A stretch of DNA of 52,871 bases from Gallionella sp. GTDB lineage: Bacteria > Pseudomonadota > Gammaproteobacteria > Burkholderiales > Gallionellaceae. The DNA lies in the NCBI GenBank assembly GCA_028707275.1, contig JAQTUP010000011.1, forward strand, positions 1-52,871. Reading direction: 5' to 3'. Under the pieces are notes generated by a model. It was not told the DNA's origin and searched no databases. It worked only from the letters and a program-made list of their open reading frames with translations. The position numbers and the translations under genes are program-made. This document shows, in pieces, positions 39,284 to 50,615 of the stretch (position 1 is its first letter; each line of letters starts with the position of its first letter).

Positions 39284-41513
39284 GTTTTTTCTTTCCCTTT
39301 GCCGCTTTCTTTTTTGGTTTGGCCGCTCCGTCCGAATCATCAGCATCAGCTTCGGATTGCAACACAAAGTCGATCTTGGTGCTTTCCATATCCACTTTGA
39401 CCACGCGCACTTCCACGCGATCGCCCAAGCGATAGCTCTGCCCGGTACGCTCGCCCAACAAGTGATGACGCGTAGCATCGAAATGAAAGTAGTCCTTACC
39501 CAACTCTGAGATATGCACCAGCCCCTCGACATACAGATCATCGAGCGATACAAACATACCAAACCCGGTCACCGAGGAGACCGTGCCGGTAAACACACTG
39601 CCCAGATGGTCGCGCATGTAAAAACACTTCAACCAGGCTTCAACGTCGCGCGTCGCGTCGTCGGCGCGGCGTTCTGTCATCGAGCAATGCACGCCCAACT
39701 CACTCCACTTCTGCGTCGGCGTATATTTCTTGCCTTGCAATACCGCCTTGATCGCGCGATGTACCAGCAAATCGGGATAGCGGCGTATAGGCGAGGTGAA
39801 ATGCGTGTAGGCGTCATACCCGAGACCGAAGTGACCGATATTTTCCGGTTCGTACTTCGCCTGACGCAGCGATCTTAACATCACAGTTTGCAACAAGCCG
39901 GCATCAGGACGCCCCTTGATACGCTTGAGCAACTTGGAATAGTCAGCCGCCTGAGGCTCATCATCGCCGGTCAATCCGAGGCCGAATTCCTTCATGAATT
40001 CGCGCAAGGCTTCCAGCTTCTCGGGGGTTGGCCCCTGATGGACACGATAGAGCACAGGATGCTGGTGTTCATGCAAAAATCCTGCCGCGCACACGTTCGC
40101 CGCCAGCATGCATTCTTCGATCAGCTTGTGCGCATCATTGCGCACCACCGGCACGATGCGATCAATCTTACCCTGGTCGGTGAAGATCATCTGCGTCTCG
40201 ACCGTTTCAAAGTCAATCGCGCCGCGTTTCTCGCGCGCCTTCAAAAGCTTCTGGAACAGCTCGTACAGATGCTGCAGATGCGGCACGAGGGCAGCATGGC
40301 TCCTGGCCATTTCGCCCTCTGGCTGCGCCAACATTTCGGCCACCTGATTATAAGTCAGCCGCGCGCTCGAATGCATCACCGAAGGGTAAAAACGATACTT
40401 GCCGATTTCACCTTTGAGGCTCACATGCATATCGCAGACCATGCACAGCCTGTCCACGTGAGGATTTAACGAACACAGGCCATTGGATAATTCCTCGGGC
40501 AACATCGGAATCACACGGCGCGGGAAATACACCGAGTTACCGCGCAAGATGGCCTCGCGATCGAGCGCATCATTTTCCTGAACATAGTGACTGACATCGG
40601 CAATCGCCACGACCAGACGGTAGCCGCCTTTTTCGGGGGCGCAATACACGGCATCATCGAAGTCACGCGCGGTCTCGCCGTCTATGGTTACCAGCGGCAA
40701 ATTGCGAATATCCTCGCGCCCAGCCCAGTCTTCGGCTTCAACAACAGGCGAAATGGCCTTTGCCTGATGCGATACATCCCGAGGAAACTCATAGGGCAGA
40801 TCGTGCTTGCGCAAGGCAATCTCAATTTCCATACCGGGATCAGCATAGTTACCCAGCACCTGAACGATGCGTCCTATCGGCTGCGCGTGCTTGTCCGGAT
40901 GCTTGATAATTTCAAGAATCACCACCTGCCCCGTTCTGGCACCTCCCGCACCGCCTGCCGCGACCAGAATATCCTGAGTAATGCGACGATTCTCGGCAAC
41001 CACAAACTGAATGCCATGTTCCTCGTACAGGCGACCTACAACACGATTATTGGCGCGTTCGAGCACTTCGACGATTTTCGCCTCAGGGCGACCACGCCTG
41101 TCCACCCCGGCCTGGCGCACCAATACCACATCGCCGTTGAGCACCTGATGCATTTCCTTTTCACTCAGGAACATGTCAGCGCTGCCGTCTTCGGGAATCA
41201 GAAAGCCGAAGCCGTCGGGATGGCCCTGTACCCGACCCTTGATCAGGTCGAGCTTGTCCATCACGCAAATGGCGCGCTTACGGTTGCGCATGATCTGACC
41301 ATCGCGCTCCATCGCGCGCAGACGGCGGGAAAATAAATCTTCCTCATCCTCCTCTATGAGCAACATATCCAGCAGCTCATCATCACTCATAGGGGCGCCA
41401 TGTTCGGTCAGAATCTGCAAAATAAATTCGCGACTCGGCAAGGGATGTTCGTACTGATCACGCTCGCGTTCGAGAAACGGATCCTGCAAACGTAAATTAT
41501 TTTTCTTTTTCAT
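39276..41513 (-). CDS. rnr: Ribonuclease R
   Basis: This processive 3'-5' exoribonuclease degrades structured RNA. The 745-aa protein has cold-shock domains (about 70-230: [19 protein letters not shown]), the RNB catalytic domain with the acidic cluster in [14 protein letters not shown], an S1 domain ([28 protein letters not shown]) and a Lys-rich C-terminal tail ([15 protein letters not shown]). ATG at 41513 was chosen; a TTG 6 bp upstream is the alternative. Its start codon overlaps the -35 element of the divergent tRNA-Leu promoter. Confidence 0.96.
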   Translation of the reverse strand: MKKKNNLRLQDPFLERERDQYEHPLPSREFILQILTEHGAPMSDDELLDMLLIEEDEEDLFSRRLRAMERDGQIMRNRKRAICVMDKLDLIKGRVQGHPDGFGFLIPEDGSADMFLSEKEMHQVLNGDVVLVRQAGVDRRGRPEAKIVEVLERANNRVVGRLYEEHGIQFVVAENRRITQDILVAAGGAGGARTGQVVILEIIKHPDKHAQPIGRIVQVLGNYADPGMEIEIALRKHDLPYEFPRDVSHQAKAISPVVEAEDWAGREDIRNLPLVTIDGETARDFDDAVYCAPEKGGYRLVVAIADVSHYVQENDALDREAILRGNSVYFPRRVIPMLPEELSNGLCSLNPHVDRLCMVCDMHVSLKGEIGKYRFYPSVMHSSARLTYNQVAEMLAQPEGEMARSHAALVPHLQHLYELFQKLLKAREKRGAIDFETVETQMIFTDQGKIDRIVPVVRNDAHKLIEECMLAANVCAAGFLHEHQHPVLYRVHQGPTPEKLEALREFMKEFGLGLTGDDEPQAADYSKLLKRIKGRPDAGLLQTVMLRSLRQAKYEPENIGHFGLGYDAYTHFTSPIRRYPDLLVHRAIKAVLQGKKYTPTQKWSELGVHCSMTERRADDATRDVEAWLKCFYMRDHLGSVFTGTVSSVTGFGMFVSLDDLYVEGLVHISELGKDYFHFDATRHHLLGERTGQSYRLGDRVEVRVVKVDMESTKIDFVLQSEADADDSDGAAKPKKKAAKGKKKHG

Positions 41514-41541
41514 TGACAAATTATCCTTTAACTATTAAAGT
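41513..41541 (+). promoter_or_regulatory. tRNA-Leu promoter
   Basis: A perfect TTGACA (41513-41518), a 17-bp spacer and TAAAGT (41536-41541) lie upstream of the tRNA. Transcription should start about 17 nt before the mature 5' end. The -35 element coincides with the rnr start codon on the other strand. Confidence 0.6.
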
Positions 41542-41565
41542 GCACGTCTTCAAGCAATAAACATT

Positions 41566-41650
41566 GCCCAGATGGCGGAATTGGTAGACGCGCACGGTTC
41601 AGGTCCGTGTGCCGCAAGGTGTGGAGGTTCGAGTCCTCTTCTGGGCACCA
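41566..41650 (+). tRNA. tRNA-Leu (anticodon CAG)
   Basis: An 85-nt class II tRNA with encoded CCA end. The acceptor GCCCAGA pairs with TCTGGGC, the anticodon loop is TTCAGGT (anticodon CAG), a variable arm is present, and the T loop is GTTCGAGTC. Reads CUG leucine codons. Confidence 0.97.
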
Positions 41651-41661
41651 AAACTTAAAAG

Positions 41662-41688
41662 TAGCTCGCGAAAGCGAGCTATTTTTTT
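41662..41688 (+). terminator. Intrinsic terminator of tRNA-Leu
   Basis: Stem TAGCTCGC / GCGAGCTA with a GAAA loop is followed by seven Ts, 11 bp after the tRNA. Confidence 0.92.
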
Positions 41689-41689
41689 C

Positions 41690-42019
41690 GCCTGCATTTT
41701 AATGTCCGAAAAAAGCGGAGCACCTGCGTATTTCGCGCAAGGACTCGAAGCACCACCCAACCTGTTCCGAGCACCTGAAACAGTTCGCACAAGCGCGCTG
41801 CTTCCTTGTACACAGCGAAACAGCTGCGCGACACTCGCCGCCGGTAAAACAAAAACGTGGAGCACAAACTCCACGAATTTTTCGTTGTCCGTCCTGTTTA
41901 ACAACACACTGAAACGCATTGCGAAACCGGAGCCGGACAACACCCCGCAAAGCAGATACACCAAGCGACTGGCAATCATTTGCGGGGAAGCCAACTTCCC
42001 CCTTAAATGAGGGAATACA
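41690..42019. other. 330-bp intergenic region without a convincing gene
   Basis: Apart from the terminator at 41846-41875, nothing is recognisable. Several overlapping small frames occur on both strands, but none has a ribosome-binding site, family pattern or consistent codon use, and one of them would run through the tRNA. Confidence 0.6.
41846..41875 (-). terminator. Intrinsic terminator, probably of the hfq-purA operon
   Basis: On the minus strand CGTGGAG, a 6-nt loop and CTCCACG are followed by TTTTTGTTTT. It is about 145 bp beyond the purA stop and is the first terminator in that direction. Confidence 0.8.
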
Positions 42020-43400
<1,381 letters not shown>

Positions 43401-43417
<17 letters not shown>

Positions 43418-44567
43418 CCTCTATCTGCCAGACACCTTCTCGCAAGACCAAGCTCCGGTCACATTGCAACTCGACAGGAAAATCGACACTGCCCGGCAAA
43501 TTCACCACCACCATTTCGCCTTGCGCGCGCAATTTTTCGACCAGGGCTGACAAGGTCACATCATCAGAATAGGGCGCACGTATGCCAGGCTGCCCGGCAA
43601 GCGGAGTCAGCAGGCGATATAACTGACGCAAATCCATACTAAAGCCCGTTGCCGCACGTGCTCGACCAAAACTTTTGCCAAGATCATCATAACGCCCACC
43701 CAGCGCAATCGCGTCGTGACTGCCAGAATGATAAGCCGCAAACACCATGCCGCTGTGATAGTGATACCCGCGCAAATCGGCCAGATCGATCCCGGAACTT
43801 GAGACAGACAAGGGCAACCTTGCCGCTACAACGGCCAAATCGGCCAGTGCGGCAGAGACTTCCGGCAATTCCGGCAACAATTTGCGAGCACGAAGCAACA
43901 CATCCTCGCTGGCCCCATAGAGCGTAGGCAATACCAGCATGGCGCGGCGCGATACCTCGTCCAGCCCCGCTACCAGCGCCTGCAAAGCCGTACTGTCCTT
44001 GTTTTGCAGCGCGGAAAACAACTCACTTTCAAGATTGCCATCAATCCGCGCATATTTGACCAAAGCGCGGAATACGCCGACATGTCCCAGATCGAAGTGC
44101 ACATCTCGCACACCCAGCAAGGATAGCGCCTGCAACATCAGCTGCTGAATTTCCAGATCACTCTCTATGCCTGCGTGACCATACAGCTCGGCACCGATTT
44201 GTAACAATTCGCGGGTACGATTAAGCCCCGCCGGCTGGGTATGCAGTACGCTGCCGGCATAACACAGCCGGGCCACACCCTGGCGATTGAGCAGATGCGC
44301 GTCTATGCGAGCGACCTGAGGCGTGATATCCGCGCGCAGTGCCAGCGTGCGCCCGCTCAACTGATCCACCAGCTTGAAAGTACGCAGATCCATGTCGTCA
44401 CTGCCTGCAATCAGCAAGGATTCGGCATATTCCAGCATGGGGGGCGCTACCAGCTGGTAGCCTGACTTGCGCAACAAATCAAGAACCTGCGCGCGCATTT
44501 TTTCAACGCGCCAGGCCTCGTCAGGCAGCATATCCTGTATATATTCAGGGAGTAACCAATTTTGCAT
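43401..44567 (-). CDS. hisZ: ATP phosphoribosyltransferase regulatory subunit
   Basis: HisZ is a paralogue of histidyl-tRNA synthetase without tRNA charging activity. It activates the short-form HisG in the first step of histidine synthesis and confers feedback inhibition. The 388-aa protein has class II synthetase-like motifs (SLLIAGSDDMDLRTFKLVDQLSGRTLALRADITPQVAR) and a glycine-rich GGRYDDLGKSFGR. ATG at 44567 has AGAGG 7 nt upstream. Its presence implies that this genome has a short HisG; hisG itself is not in the window. Confidence 0.95.
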
Positions 44568-44710
44568 CAAGAAACCTCTAAAAAATCATTTGTTCAAGCG
44601 TATCGCCGCCGGTCAGATTGTCTCAAGAATCAAGCCGTTTCACCGCTTATATTCCGTAGCCTATACGACATCAATCAGACCGGCGCGACTCTGCGAGGAT
44701 AAAATCCGAG

Positions 44711-45589
44711 CTACTTGCCAGCCTTACCAGGATTCTTCATATACTTGAAAAAAGCTGAACTCGGATCCATCACCATCACATCGCTCTTATTTTTGAAACT
44801 CTGCTTATAAGCCTCAAGACTGCGATAGAAGGAATAAAACTCGGCGTTGCGTCCAAAGGCCGCAGCATAAATTGATGACGCCTTTGCATCGCCCTCACCC
44901 TTGGTATTTTGCGCATCACGATAGGCTTCAGCCAAAATCACTTCGCGCTGCCTGTCCGCATCGGCCTTGATCTTTTCACCATCGGCAGCACCCGATGCGC
45001 GCAATTCATTGGCGACGCGTTTGCGTTCGGCATCCATGCGGCGATAGACAGAATCACTGATCTCAGACGGGAAATCCACACGTTTGAGACGTACGTCCAG
45101 CACCTGCACACCGATCTTGCGCGCATCCGCATCGGTCTTTTCACGCAACACCGTCATGATTTGCTCGCGTTCACCGGATACAACTTCGTGTATGGTGCGC
45201 TTACCGAACTCTTCACGCATGCTGGAATTAACCGTCTGCATCAGCCTCGTCTTGGCACGCATCTCATCACCGCCCACGCTGATGTAATACTGCTTAACAT
45301 CCACGATGCGCCATTTGACAAAAGAATCCACCAGCACGTTTTTCTTTTCGGCCGTAATAAAACGCTCAGGCTCTGCCGTATCCAGTGTCAGTATGCGCGA
45401 ATCAAAGTAACGCACATTCTGCAACAGCGGGATCTTGAAATACAGGCCAGGCGCTGTCTTGACGCTGACCATTTCACCCAATTGAAACACGATAACGGTC
45501 TTGCGCTGATCCACCACGAACAAACTCAAACTCAACAGGATCAGCGCGACAGCTGCGCCGATCAGTATATTAGCGACACTGGTTTTCAT
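44711..45589 (-). CDS. hflC: HflC, FtsH protease modulator
   Basis: The 292-aa membrane-anchored SPFH/prohibitin protein assembles with HflK into a large periplasmic cage around FtsH and tunes membrane-protein degradation. It has one N-terminal transmembrane helix (about residues 8-27) and an SPFH domain (VVDQRKTVIVFQLGEMVSV to RKIGVQVLDVRLKRVDFP). The start overlaps the hflK stop in TAATG. Confidence 0.96.
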   Translation of the reverse strand: MKTSVANILIGAAVALILLSLSLFVVDQRKTVIVFQLGEMVSVKTAPGLYFKIPLLQNVRYFDSRILTLDTAEPERFITAEKKNVLVDSFVKWRIVDVKQYYISVGGDEMRAKTRLMQTVNSSMREEFGKRTIHEVVSGEREQIMTVLREKTDADARKIGVQVLDVRLKRVDFPSEISDSVYRRMDAERKRVANELRASGAADGEKIKADADRQREVILAEAYRDAQNTKGEGDAKASSIYAAAFGRNAEFYSFYRSLEAYKQSFKNKSDVMVMDPSSAFFKYMKNPGKAGK

Positions 45590-46779
45590 TAACGAGCCTC
45601 CCGGTCGCGACTCAGCAAAGAATCGCGTGCGCGCTGTGCGGCATTATTATCATTCCCCTGCGATGTCGCAGGTACTGCGTCGGGCTTGGCCGCGATTACC
45701 GGCACATCGCCCCCCGCAACACGGCTGGATTCAATCAATTTATCCAAAGGCAGATACAGCAGACTGTTACCATTTTTTTGATCTACCATCACCTTGCTGA
45801 TATTGCCCATGACTTGCGACATCATATCCAGATACATCCGGTCACGAGTCACGGCAGGCGCCTTCTCGTATTCGACCAGAATTTGCTTAAAGCGGCTCGC
45901 ATCACCCTCTGCATTGGCGATCACGCTCTGCTTATAGCCTTCCGATTCCTGTATCAGACGCGACGCTGTACCCCGTGCGCGCGGCACGACATCATTTGCA
46001 TAGGCCTGACCTTCATTTTTTTGCCGCTCGCGATCCTGCCCCGCTTTCACCGCATCATCGAAGGCTGCCTGAACCTGCTCTGGCGGCTGGGCATTCTGCA
46101 TGGTCAGCTTGCTGATGACAATACCCGACTTATAGCGGTCCAGAATATCCTGAATCAGCTTGGTCGCATTGGCGGCGACTTGTTCGCGCCCCTCATACAA
46201 CACAAAGTCCATTTTGCTTTTTCCGACCACTTCGCGTATCGCGGTTTCAGCTGCCTGACGTACATTCTCGTCAGGATTGCGATTATTGAACAAATACTCC
46301 CCCGGATCCCGCAGAAAATATTGCACCGCGAACTGGATATCCACGATATTTTCATCATCGGTCAGCATCAGCGATTCTTTTGCCATCTTGTTCTTGACGT
46401 TGTCGCGATAGCCAATTTCCACGGTACGAACCTGACTCAGATTCACCAACTCCACCGTTTCAATCGGATAGGGCATATGCCAACGCGGACCTGGAAGCGT
46501 TACATCCACTTGCTTGCCAAAGCGTAAAACCACCCCACGCTGACTCGCGTCCACAATATAGAACCCGCTGCCCAACCAAATCAGTGCGGCGATAACACCC
46601 AGCAGAGCCAGCGCACCGCCGGAAAATTTTGGCACAGACGGACCACCGTTATTCGATCCGTTGGAACCGGCCGTCTTCCCCATCAAGGCTGCCAGCTTGC
46701 CATTGAGCCTGCGCAGCAACGCTTCCAGATCCGGCGGCCCACCATTCTTGTTACCCCATTGCGGGTCATTCAATCCCAT
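45589..46779 (-). CDS. hflK: HflK, FtsH protease modulator
   Basis: The 396-aa partner of HflC has a Gly/Asn-rich cytoplasmic start (WGNKNGGPPDLE), a transmembrane helix at about 55-77 (ALLGVIAALIWLGSGFYIV) and an SPFH domain (GVVLRFGKQVDVTLPGPRWHMPYPIE). The Ala/Gln-rich helical region ends in a variable tail. Its start overlaps the hflX 3' end by 10 bp. Confidence 0.96.
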   Translation of the reverse strand: MGLNDPQWGNKNGGPPDLEALLRRLNGKLAALMGKTAGSNGSNNGGPSVPKFSGGALALLGVIAALIWLGSGFYIVDASQRGVVLRFGKQVDVTLPGPRWHMPYPIETVELVNLSQVRTVEIGYRDNVKNKMAKESLMLTDDENIVDIQFAVQYFLRDPGEYLFNNRNPDENVRQAAETAIREVVGKSKMDFVLYEGREQVAANATKLIQDILDRYKSGIVISKLTMQNAQPPEQVQAAFDDAVKAGQDRERQKNEGQAYANDVVPRARGTASRLIQESEGYKQSVIANAEGDASRFKQILVEYEKAPAVTRDRMYLDMMSQVMGNISKVMVDQKNGNSLLYLPLDKLIESSRVAGGDVPVIAAKPDAVPATSQGNDNNAAQRARDSLLSRDREAR

Positions 46780-47918
46780 GGTTCATTTCTCGCTTGTTTA
46801 ATTTGATTTTCAATTTGTTCGGAGGCCAACTTTGCATCTCTGGCGTCGCTCAGGGCAAGCCGCAGCTCATCCATGCCCGCTCCACTTTTGGCACTCAGAA
46901 AAACGCGGGCGATTCTATCACAGTCATCTGTCTGCACACCCGCTGGCATATCGGTCAGATCAACTTTGTTATACACCAGCAACTGCGGAATATTCCCCGC
47001 ATCAATTTCCACCAGCACTTTATTCACTTCACTGATCTGGTCATCGCGATTAGGGTTGCTTGCATCCACGACATGCAGCAGCAAATCGGCCTGTATCGTC
47101 TCCTCCAGCGTGCTGCGGAATGCCGCCACCAGACTATGCGGCAAGTGACGGATAAACCCTACCGTATCCGACACCACGATTTCACCCACCCCTTCGCTGA
47201 ACATGCGACGCGAAGTTGTATCGAGCGTCGCAAACAACTGATCGGCCACATACACGTTAGCCTTGGTCAGCCGATTGAACAGCGTGGATTTTCCGGCATT
47301 GGTATAGCCTACGATAGAGACGGAAAAAACACCGGAACGGTTACGTGAACGACGCTGCACATCCCGCTGGGCTTTCAGCTTTTCCAGGCGCTCTTTCAGC
47401 AGATGCACGCGCTTATCCAGCTTGCGTCTGTCCAACTCCAGCTGAGTTTCACCAGGACCGCGTGCGCCGACAGCGAATTTTTGCTGCCCCATGTCGGTAT
47501 TGAGCCCCACCAGACGAGAAGCCAGGTATTTAAGTTGCGCCAGCTCGACCTGCACCTTGCCTTCATGGCTTTGCGCACGTTGCGCAAAAATATCCAGGAT
47601 CAACATGGTCCGGTCTATGACTCGCGTATTCAACCTGGCGGTAAGATTACGCATTTGCGCCGGCGACAAGTCGTGATTAAAAATCACCAGCGGAATTTCC
47701 ATGCGCTCGACCATTTCGGCTATTTCCAGCACCTTCCCACTACCGGCAAACAGAGCCGCATTGGGACGGATACGCTTCGCCTCTACAGTCGCCAGCGTGC
47801 GAACCCCTGCTGTTTCGGCCAGCAGGCGCAATTCGGCCAGACTTTCCCGATAGTCGGCATCGCCAAAATCAATGCTGACCAGTAATGCGGCTTCAGAACC
47901 TGAGGTTTTTTGTTGCAT
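46770..47918 (-). CDS. hflX: Ribosome-associated GTPase HflX
   Basis: HflX splits stalled 70S ribosomes and is linked to heat and antibiotic stress. The 382-aa protein has the HflX N-terminal domain (SLAELRLLAETAG, LVIFNHDLSPAQMRNL, VIDRTMLILDIFAQRA, GARGPGETQLELDRR) and a G domain with GYTNAGKSTLFNRL, DTVGFI and NKVD. The start overlaps the hfq stop (TAATG). Confidence 0.96.
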   Translation of the reverse strand: MQQKTSGSEAALLVSIDFGDADYRESLAELRLLAETAGVRTLATVEAKRIRPNAALFAGSGKVLEIAEMVERMEIPLVIFNHDLSPAQMRNLTARLNTRVIDRTMLILDIFAQRAQSHEGKVQVELAQLKYLASRLVGLNTDMGQQKFAVGARGPGETQLELDRRKLDKRVHLLKERLEKLKAQRDVQRRSRNRSGVFSVSIVGYTNAGKSTLFNRLTKANVYVADQLFATLDTTSRRMFSEGVGEIVVSDTVGFIRHLPHSLVAAFRSTLEETIQADLLLHVVDASNPNRDDQISEVNKVLVEIDAGNIPQLLVYNKVDLTDMPAGVQTDDCDRIARVFLSAKSGAGMDELRLALSDARDAKLASEQIENQIKQARNEPWD

Positions 47919-48154
47919 TACTCGGCATCGTCATAGGAAATATTAATCGCACGAGCCGGAACAATAGTGGAAATGGCGTGCTTATAGACCATTTGTATCA
48001 CGGCGTTGTTCTTGAGCAGAACCACATACTGATCAAATGACTCAACCTGACCTTGCAGTTTGATACCATTAACCAGATAGATTGCGACCTGAACATGCTC
48101 TTTACGCAGTGTATTGAGAAACGGATCCTGTAACTGCTGGCCTTTTGCACTCAT
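47918..48154 (-). CDS. hfq: RNA chaperone Hfq
   Basis: The 78-aa hexameric Sm-like protein pairs small RNAs with target mRNAs. The motifs are standard: [28 protein letters not shown] (Sm1), [10 protein letters not shown] and [12 protein letters not shown] (Sm2, with the KH of the RNA-binding pocket). The start was set at 48154, which gives normal length. It is the first gene of the hfq-to-purA operon. The tail is short and acidic (ISYDDAE). Confidence 0.97.
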   Translation of the reverse strand: MSAKGQQLQDPFLNTLRKEHVQVAIYLVNGIKLQGQVESFDQYVVLLKNNAVIQMVYKHAISTIVPARAINISYDDAE

Positions 48155-48386
48155 GTTATTGCTCTTTTTGTTAAGAATGGAGTTACACTTTACTGGATTC
48201 AGGCATGAATGACCAGACGTACGAACAATTCTGTACCGTAAAACGCGCTTACTCACCTGATTTCCGGATGAAGTTGCGTGATTTTCTCAGGATGAAACCG
48301 GTAAAAATACAGACATGCTCTGCGCAGCAGCTTGTCCGGACAACGACATGCACGACGCCTGACACCTTAACAAAAAACAGATAATC

Positions 48387-48671
48387 ATGCTAAAAATATC
48401 GCCTCCGAACGCTTTACCCGGCCTGATCCGCAAGGCCGTCCGACTCCTCGTGGCCGCAACACTGATTGGTTTAACACTGATGTTTTCAGTCGTTATTTTC
48501 TCAGTCGTTGCAATATTGGGCGCGACAGCCTTATGTTATCTGTGGTGGAAAACACGTAAACTGAGAAAGGCATTGCGCGATCAGACGCCAGGTGGGCGCG
48601 CGACCGAAGAGCAGGTGAGCAGAGGTCAAATAATCGAGGGGGAGGCAGTGCGCGTCAAAGACGCCGACTAA
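48387..48671 (+). CDS. Small single-pass or hairpin membrane protein
   Basis: The 94-aa product has a long hydrophobic region (about residues 17-53), enough for one long or two short helices. A basic stretch follows (WWKTRKLRKALRD), then a hydrophilic C-terminus (EEQVSRGQIIEGEAVRVKD). The positive-inside rule puts the C-terminus in the cytoplasm. No family is recognised. It is divergent from hfq and stands alone; the Shine-Dalgarno is weak, so the start is uncertain. Confidence 0.6.
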   Translation: MLKISPPNALPGLIRKAVRLLVAATLIGLTLMFSVVIFSVVAILGATALCYLWWKTRKLRKALRDQTPGGRATEEQVSRGQIIEGEAVRVKDAD

Positions 48672-48711
48672 CCTTGTCCGCCAAAAAACAGTTGTCGGCA
48701 GTTCTTCGATA

Positions 48712-49431
48712 TCACGGCCCCAGCAGCTGAATACTCCAGAAGGCCAGGAACCCGCCAAACAGCACTAAAGTCGACACCGGTTTTTCCTCGACCTGGTGCG
48801 CTTCCATCAGCAATTCTTCTGTGACCAGATAAAGCAACGCAGCAGCACTAAAAGCCAGCGCCCCGCCGATGACGGCATGGGATGCGCCCGAGAGCAATAC
48901 ATTGCCCAGCAGCGAGAATGAGAGCACCGTACCGCCCAGCGCGCCGGAAATGGCGATGATACGCCAACCGGCAGTCGCCTCCGATGTCAGTGCCAGCCCG
49001 AGAAACAACAACTCGACCGACAAACCCAACGCCAGAATTGTACCTGTTTCACCACCCGCAGCGAATCCCGCACCGATGATAAAACCGTCAGTTGCCACAT
49101 CGACGAAGGCTGCCACCAACAGACCTTTATTCAGGCCGACGGCGTCAGTCCGCGCAGATGCCTGATGTTCGAGGCGCATCGTCCACAACTTCAGCCCGTA
49201 CATAAACAGGCTGCCCAGCGCGAAAGAACCCACCAAGACGAGTCCGGGCGCGTGTTCCCGGCCAATTTCCGGCAGCAATTCCACGGAGAGTGCCGCGAGC
49301 ACCACGCCCGCTGCAAAGTGCTGGATCAGGCTGCGCATCTGATGAGCAGGACTCCAGACAGAAGCCAGAATTCCACCACCTAATGCAACCAGCGCCGGAA
49401 CTGCCATCATCATTACATCATGGGTATTCAT
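48712..49431 (-). CDS. ZIP-family metal transporter
   Basis: The 239-aa membrane protein has about seven or eight helices. It shows ZIP features: IQHFAAGVVLAALSVELLPEI (helix with HxxxGxxxxxxxxELxP) and a second metal-site helix near DVATDGFIIGAGF and SVELLFLGLALT. ZIP proteins move zinc or related divalent metals across the inner membrane. The usual His of the first site helix is present, while the second site has Asp/Glu in place of HNxPEG, so the transported ion is uncertain. GGGAG precedes ATG. A MITE-like repeat begins 18 bp upstream. Confidence 0.8.
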   Translation of the reverse strand: MNTHDVMMMAVPALVALGGGILASVWSPAHQMRSLIQHFAAGVVLAALSVELLPEIGREHAPGLVLVGSFALGSLFMYGLKLWTMRLEHQASARTDAVGLNKGLLVAAFVDVATDGFIIGAGFAAGGETGTILALGLSVELLFLGLALTSEATAGWRIIAISGALGGTVLSFSLLGNVLLSGASHAVIGGALAFSAAALLYLVTEELLMEAHQVEEKPVSTLVLFGGFLAFWSIQLLGP

Positions 49432-49449
49432 CGTGATAATAGCTCCCTG

Positions 49450-49590
49450 ACAGGCTGCTGCAAAACCATTATGTTTATCGATACTGCGTCAAAAAGTGAC
49501 TCAAAATGCTCATTTATCACATGCGAACTCCGCGTTTTCGGCGCTTTTTTCTTGCCTCCGCATCGCTCATAACGTTTTTCAGCAGCCTGT
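49450..49590. mobile_element. MITE-like repeat, copy 2
   Basis: The 141-bp element has ends ACAGGCTGCTGCAAAAC and GTTTTTCAGCAGCCTGT and aligns end to end with 9652-9793. The ends are inverted repeats. It lies in the region upstream of the ZIP gene. Confidence 0.7.
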
Positions 49591-49650
49591 TAAAAAATGA
49601 GCACGCCATCCACACCCGTCAGACGACTGGCAGCCCGGCTTCTTTGGCTT

Positions 49651-50139
49651 TTACGCGTAATTTTTGCGGCGCTGTACCGCCAAAGGTTGACGCCGCTGCG
49701 GACGTTTGCTGTCAACAACGGGCTGGGGTTTGGGCACCAGCAAATTTTTACCCGCGTGTTCTTTAGATGCCTGATGCGACTGAACGGCTGCACTCAGTTG
49801 TTCCGCTGTCACGCCGATAGTTGGCGATTCTCCCATTGGAGTGTACGCGCAAAGGGCAGCCTTGATGCCGATAAGGCGCTCCTCGTTGTCGGCCTTTTTA
49901 CGCCCGGCAGAGAGAATTTCCACGGCATCGGGCATCAGCGTAAAGCCGTCAGCAACCTGAGCGATTAGGCCATCACGAGCCAGATGATGGAACGCCTCAG
50001 CCAGGTCTGACTTCAATGGAACAGAACCGTGAATCAGGTCATTAGCCGCGATAATCTGGGCAAGTTCAGCCGGACGTCTCTTCGACGCCAGGCCGATGGC
50101 AAGTAAAAGAAGCGCATCAATATCCTGGACTGAGTACAT
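49651..50139 (-). CDS. Hypothetical protein with a winged-helix-like N-terminus
   Basis: The 162-aa product is soluble. Residues 1-75 (VQDIDALLLLAIGLASKRRPAEL, then LKSDLAEAFHHLARDGLIAQVADGFTLMP) have the helix-helix-wing rhythm of small winged-helix regulators such as PadR-like proteins. The C-terminal third is Gln/Lys/Arg/Pro-rich and probably disordered. AAGG lies upstream of ATG. I do not recognise the family and the DNA-binding suggestion is only structural guesswork. Confidence 0.6.
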   Translation of the reverse strand: MYSVQDIDALLLLAIGLASKRRPAELAQIIAANDLIHGSVPLKSDLAEAFHHLARDGLIAQVADGFTLMPDAVEILSAGRKKADNEERLIGIKAALCAYTPMGESPTIGVTAEQLSAAVQSHQASKEHAGKNLLVPKPQPVVDSKRPQRRQPLAVQRRKNYA

Positions 50140-50210
50140 AGGTTGACCTTGTATTTTAAGAAAAAAATGTATTGCCGCTATCTGGCAGGATCTGACCTCG
50201 CCAGACCTGG

Positions 50211-50522
50211 TCAGGACAATATTTGATAAGGATCCATCGTGACAGACTCTACCTTGTCACCCAGCAAAATCAGGTGGCCTTCAAGCCGGGTATCACCCGT
50301 CTCGCTGAATTCAAAACGATAGGTACGGCGCAACACCCGTCTTCCGGACTTGTCGCGCGCCAGTCCCATCTCGATATTTGCGACCGTATCGTCAAGAAAT
50401 TGTACATCTGCATCGAGGCAAACATGTTTGCCCGTATTGCGCGCAACCTCCAGCGCACGCAAGCTATCAAACCAGAACCAGATCAGCAGGGCGAGCAACA
50501 AAAGCACAATCATCATATCCAT
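50211..50522 (-). CDS. DUF3301 family membrane protein
   Basis: The 103-aa protein starts with one hydrophobic helix (MDMMIVLLLLALLIWFWFDSL). It continues RALEVARNTGKHVCLDADVQFLDDTVA and RRTYRFEFSETGDTRLEGHLILLGDKVE, which is the DUF3301 pattern seen in Beta- and Gammaproteobacteria. The bulk is probably cytoplasmic or periplasmic and beta-rich; the role is unknown. Confidence 0.8.
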   Translation of the reverse strand: MDMMIVLLLLALLIWFWFDSLRALEVARNTGKHVCLDADVQFLDDTVANIEMGLARDKSGRRVLRRTYRFEFSETGDTRLEGHLILLGDKVESVTMDPYQILS

Positions 50523-50615
50523 AGGCTGAGCAATTCTAAATTAACAACGGCTCTATATTAACCGGTTTTGCATGGCTGACGGGCATTAAGAAAGGCCTTC
50601 AGGCTGCACGATAAA

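Noticed and set aside
41609..42010. 133-aa frame starting inside tRNA-Leu
   Set aside because: It overlaps the tRNA and its terminator and shows no protein family features.
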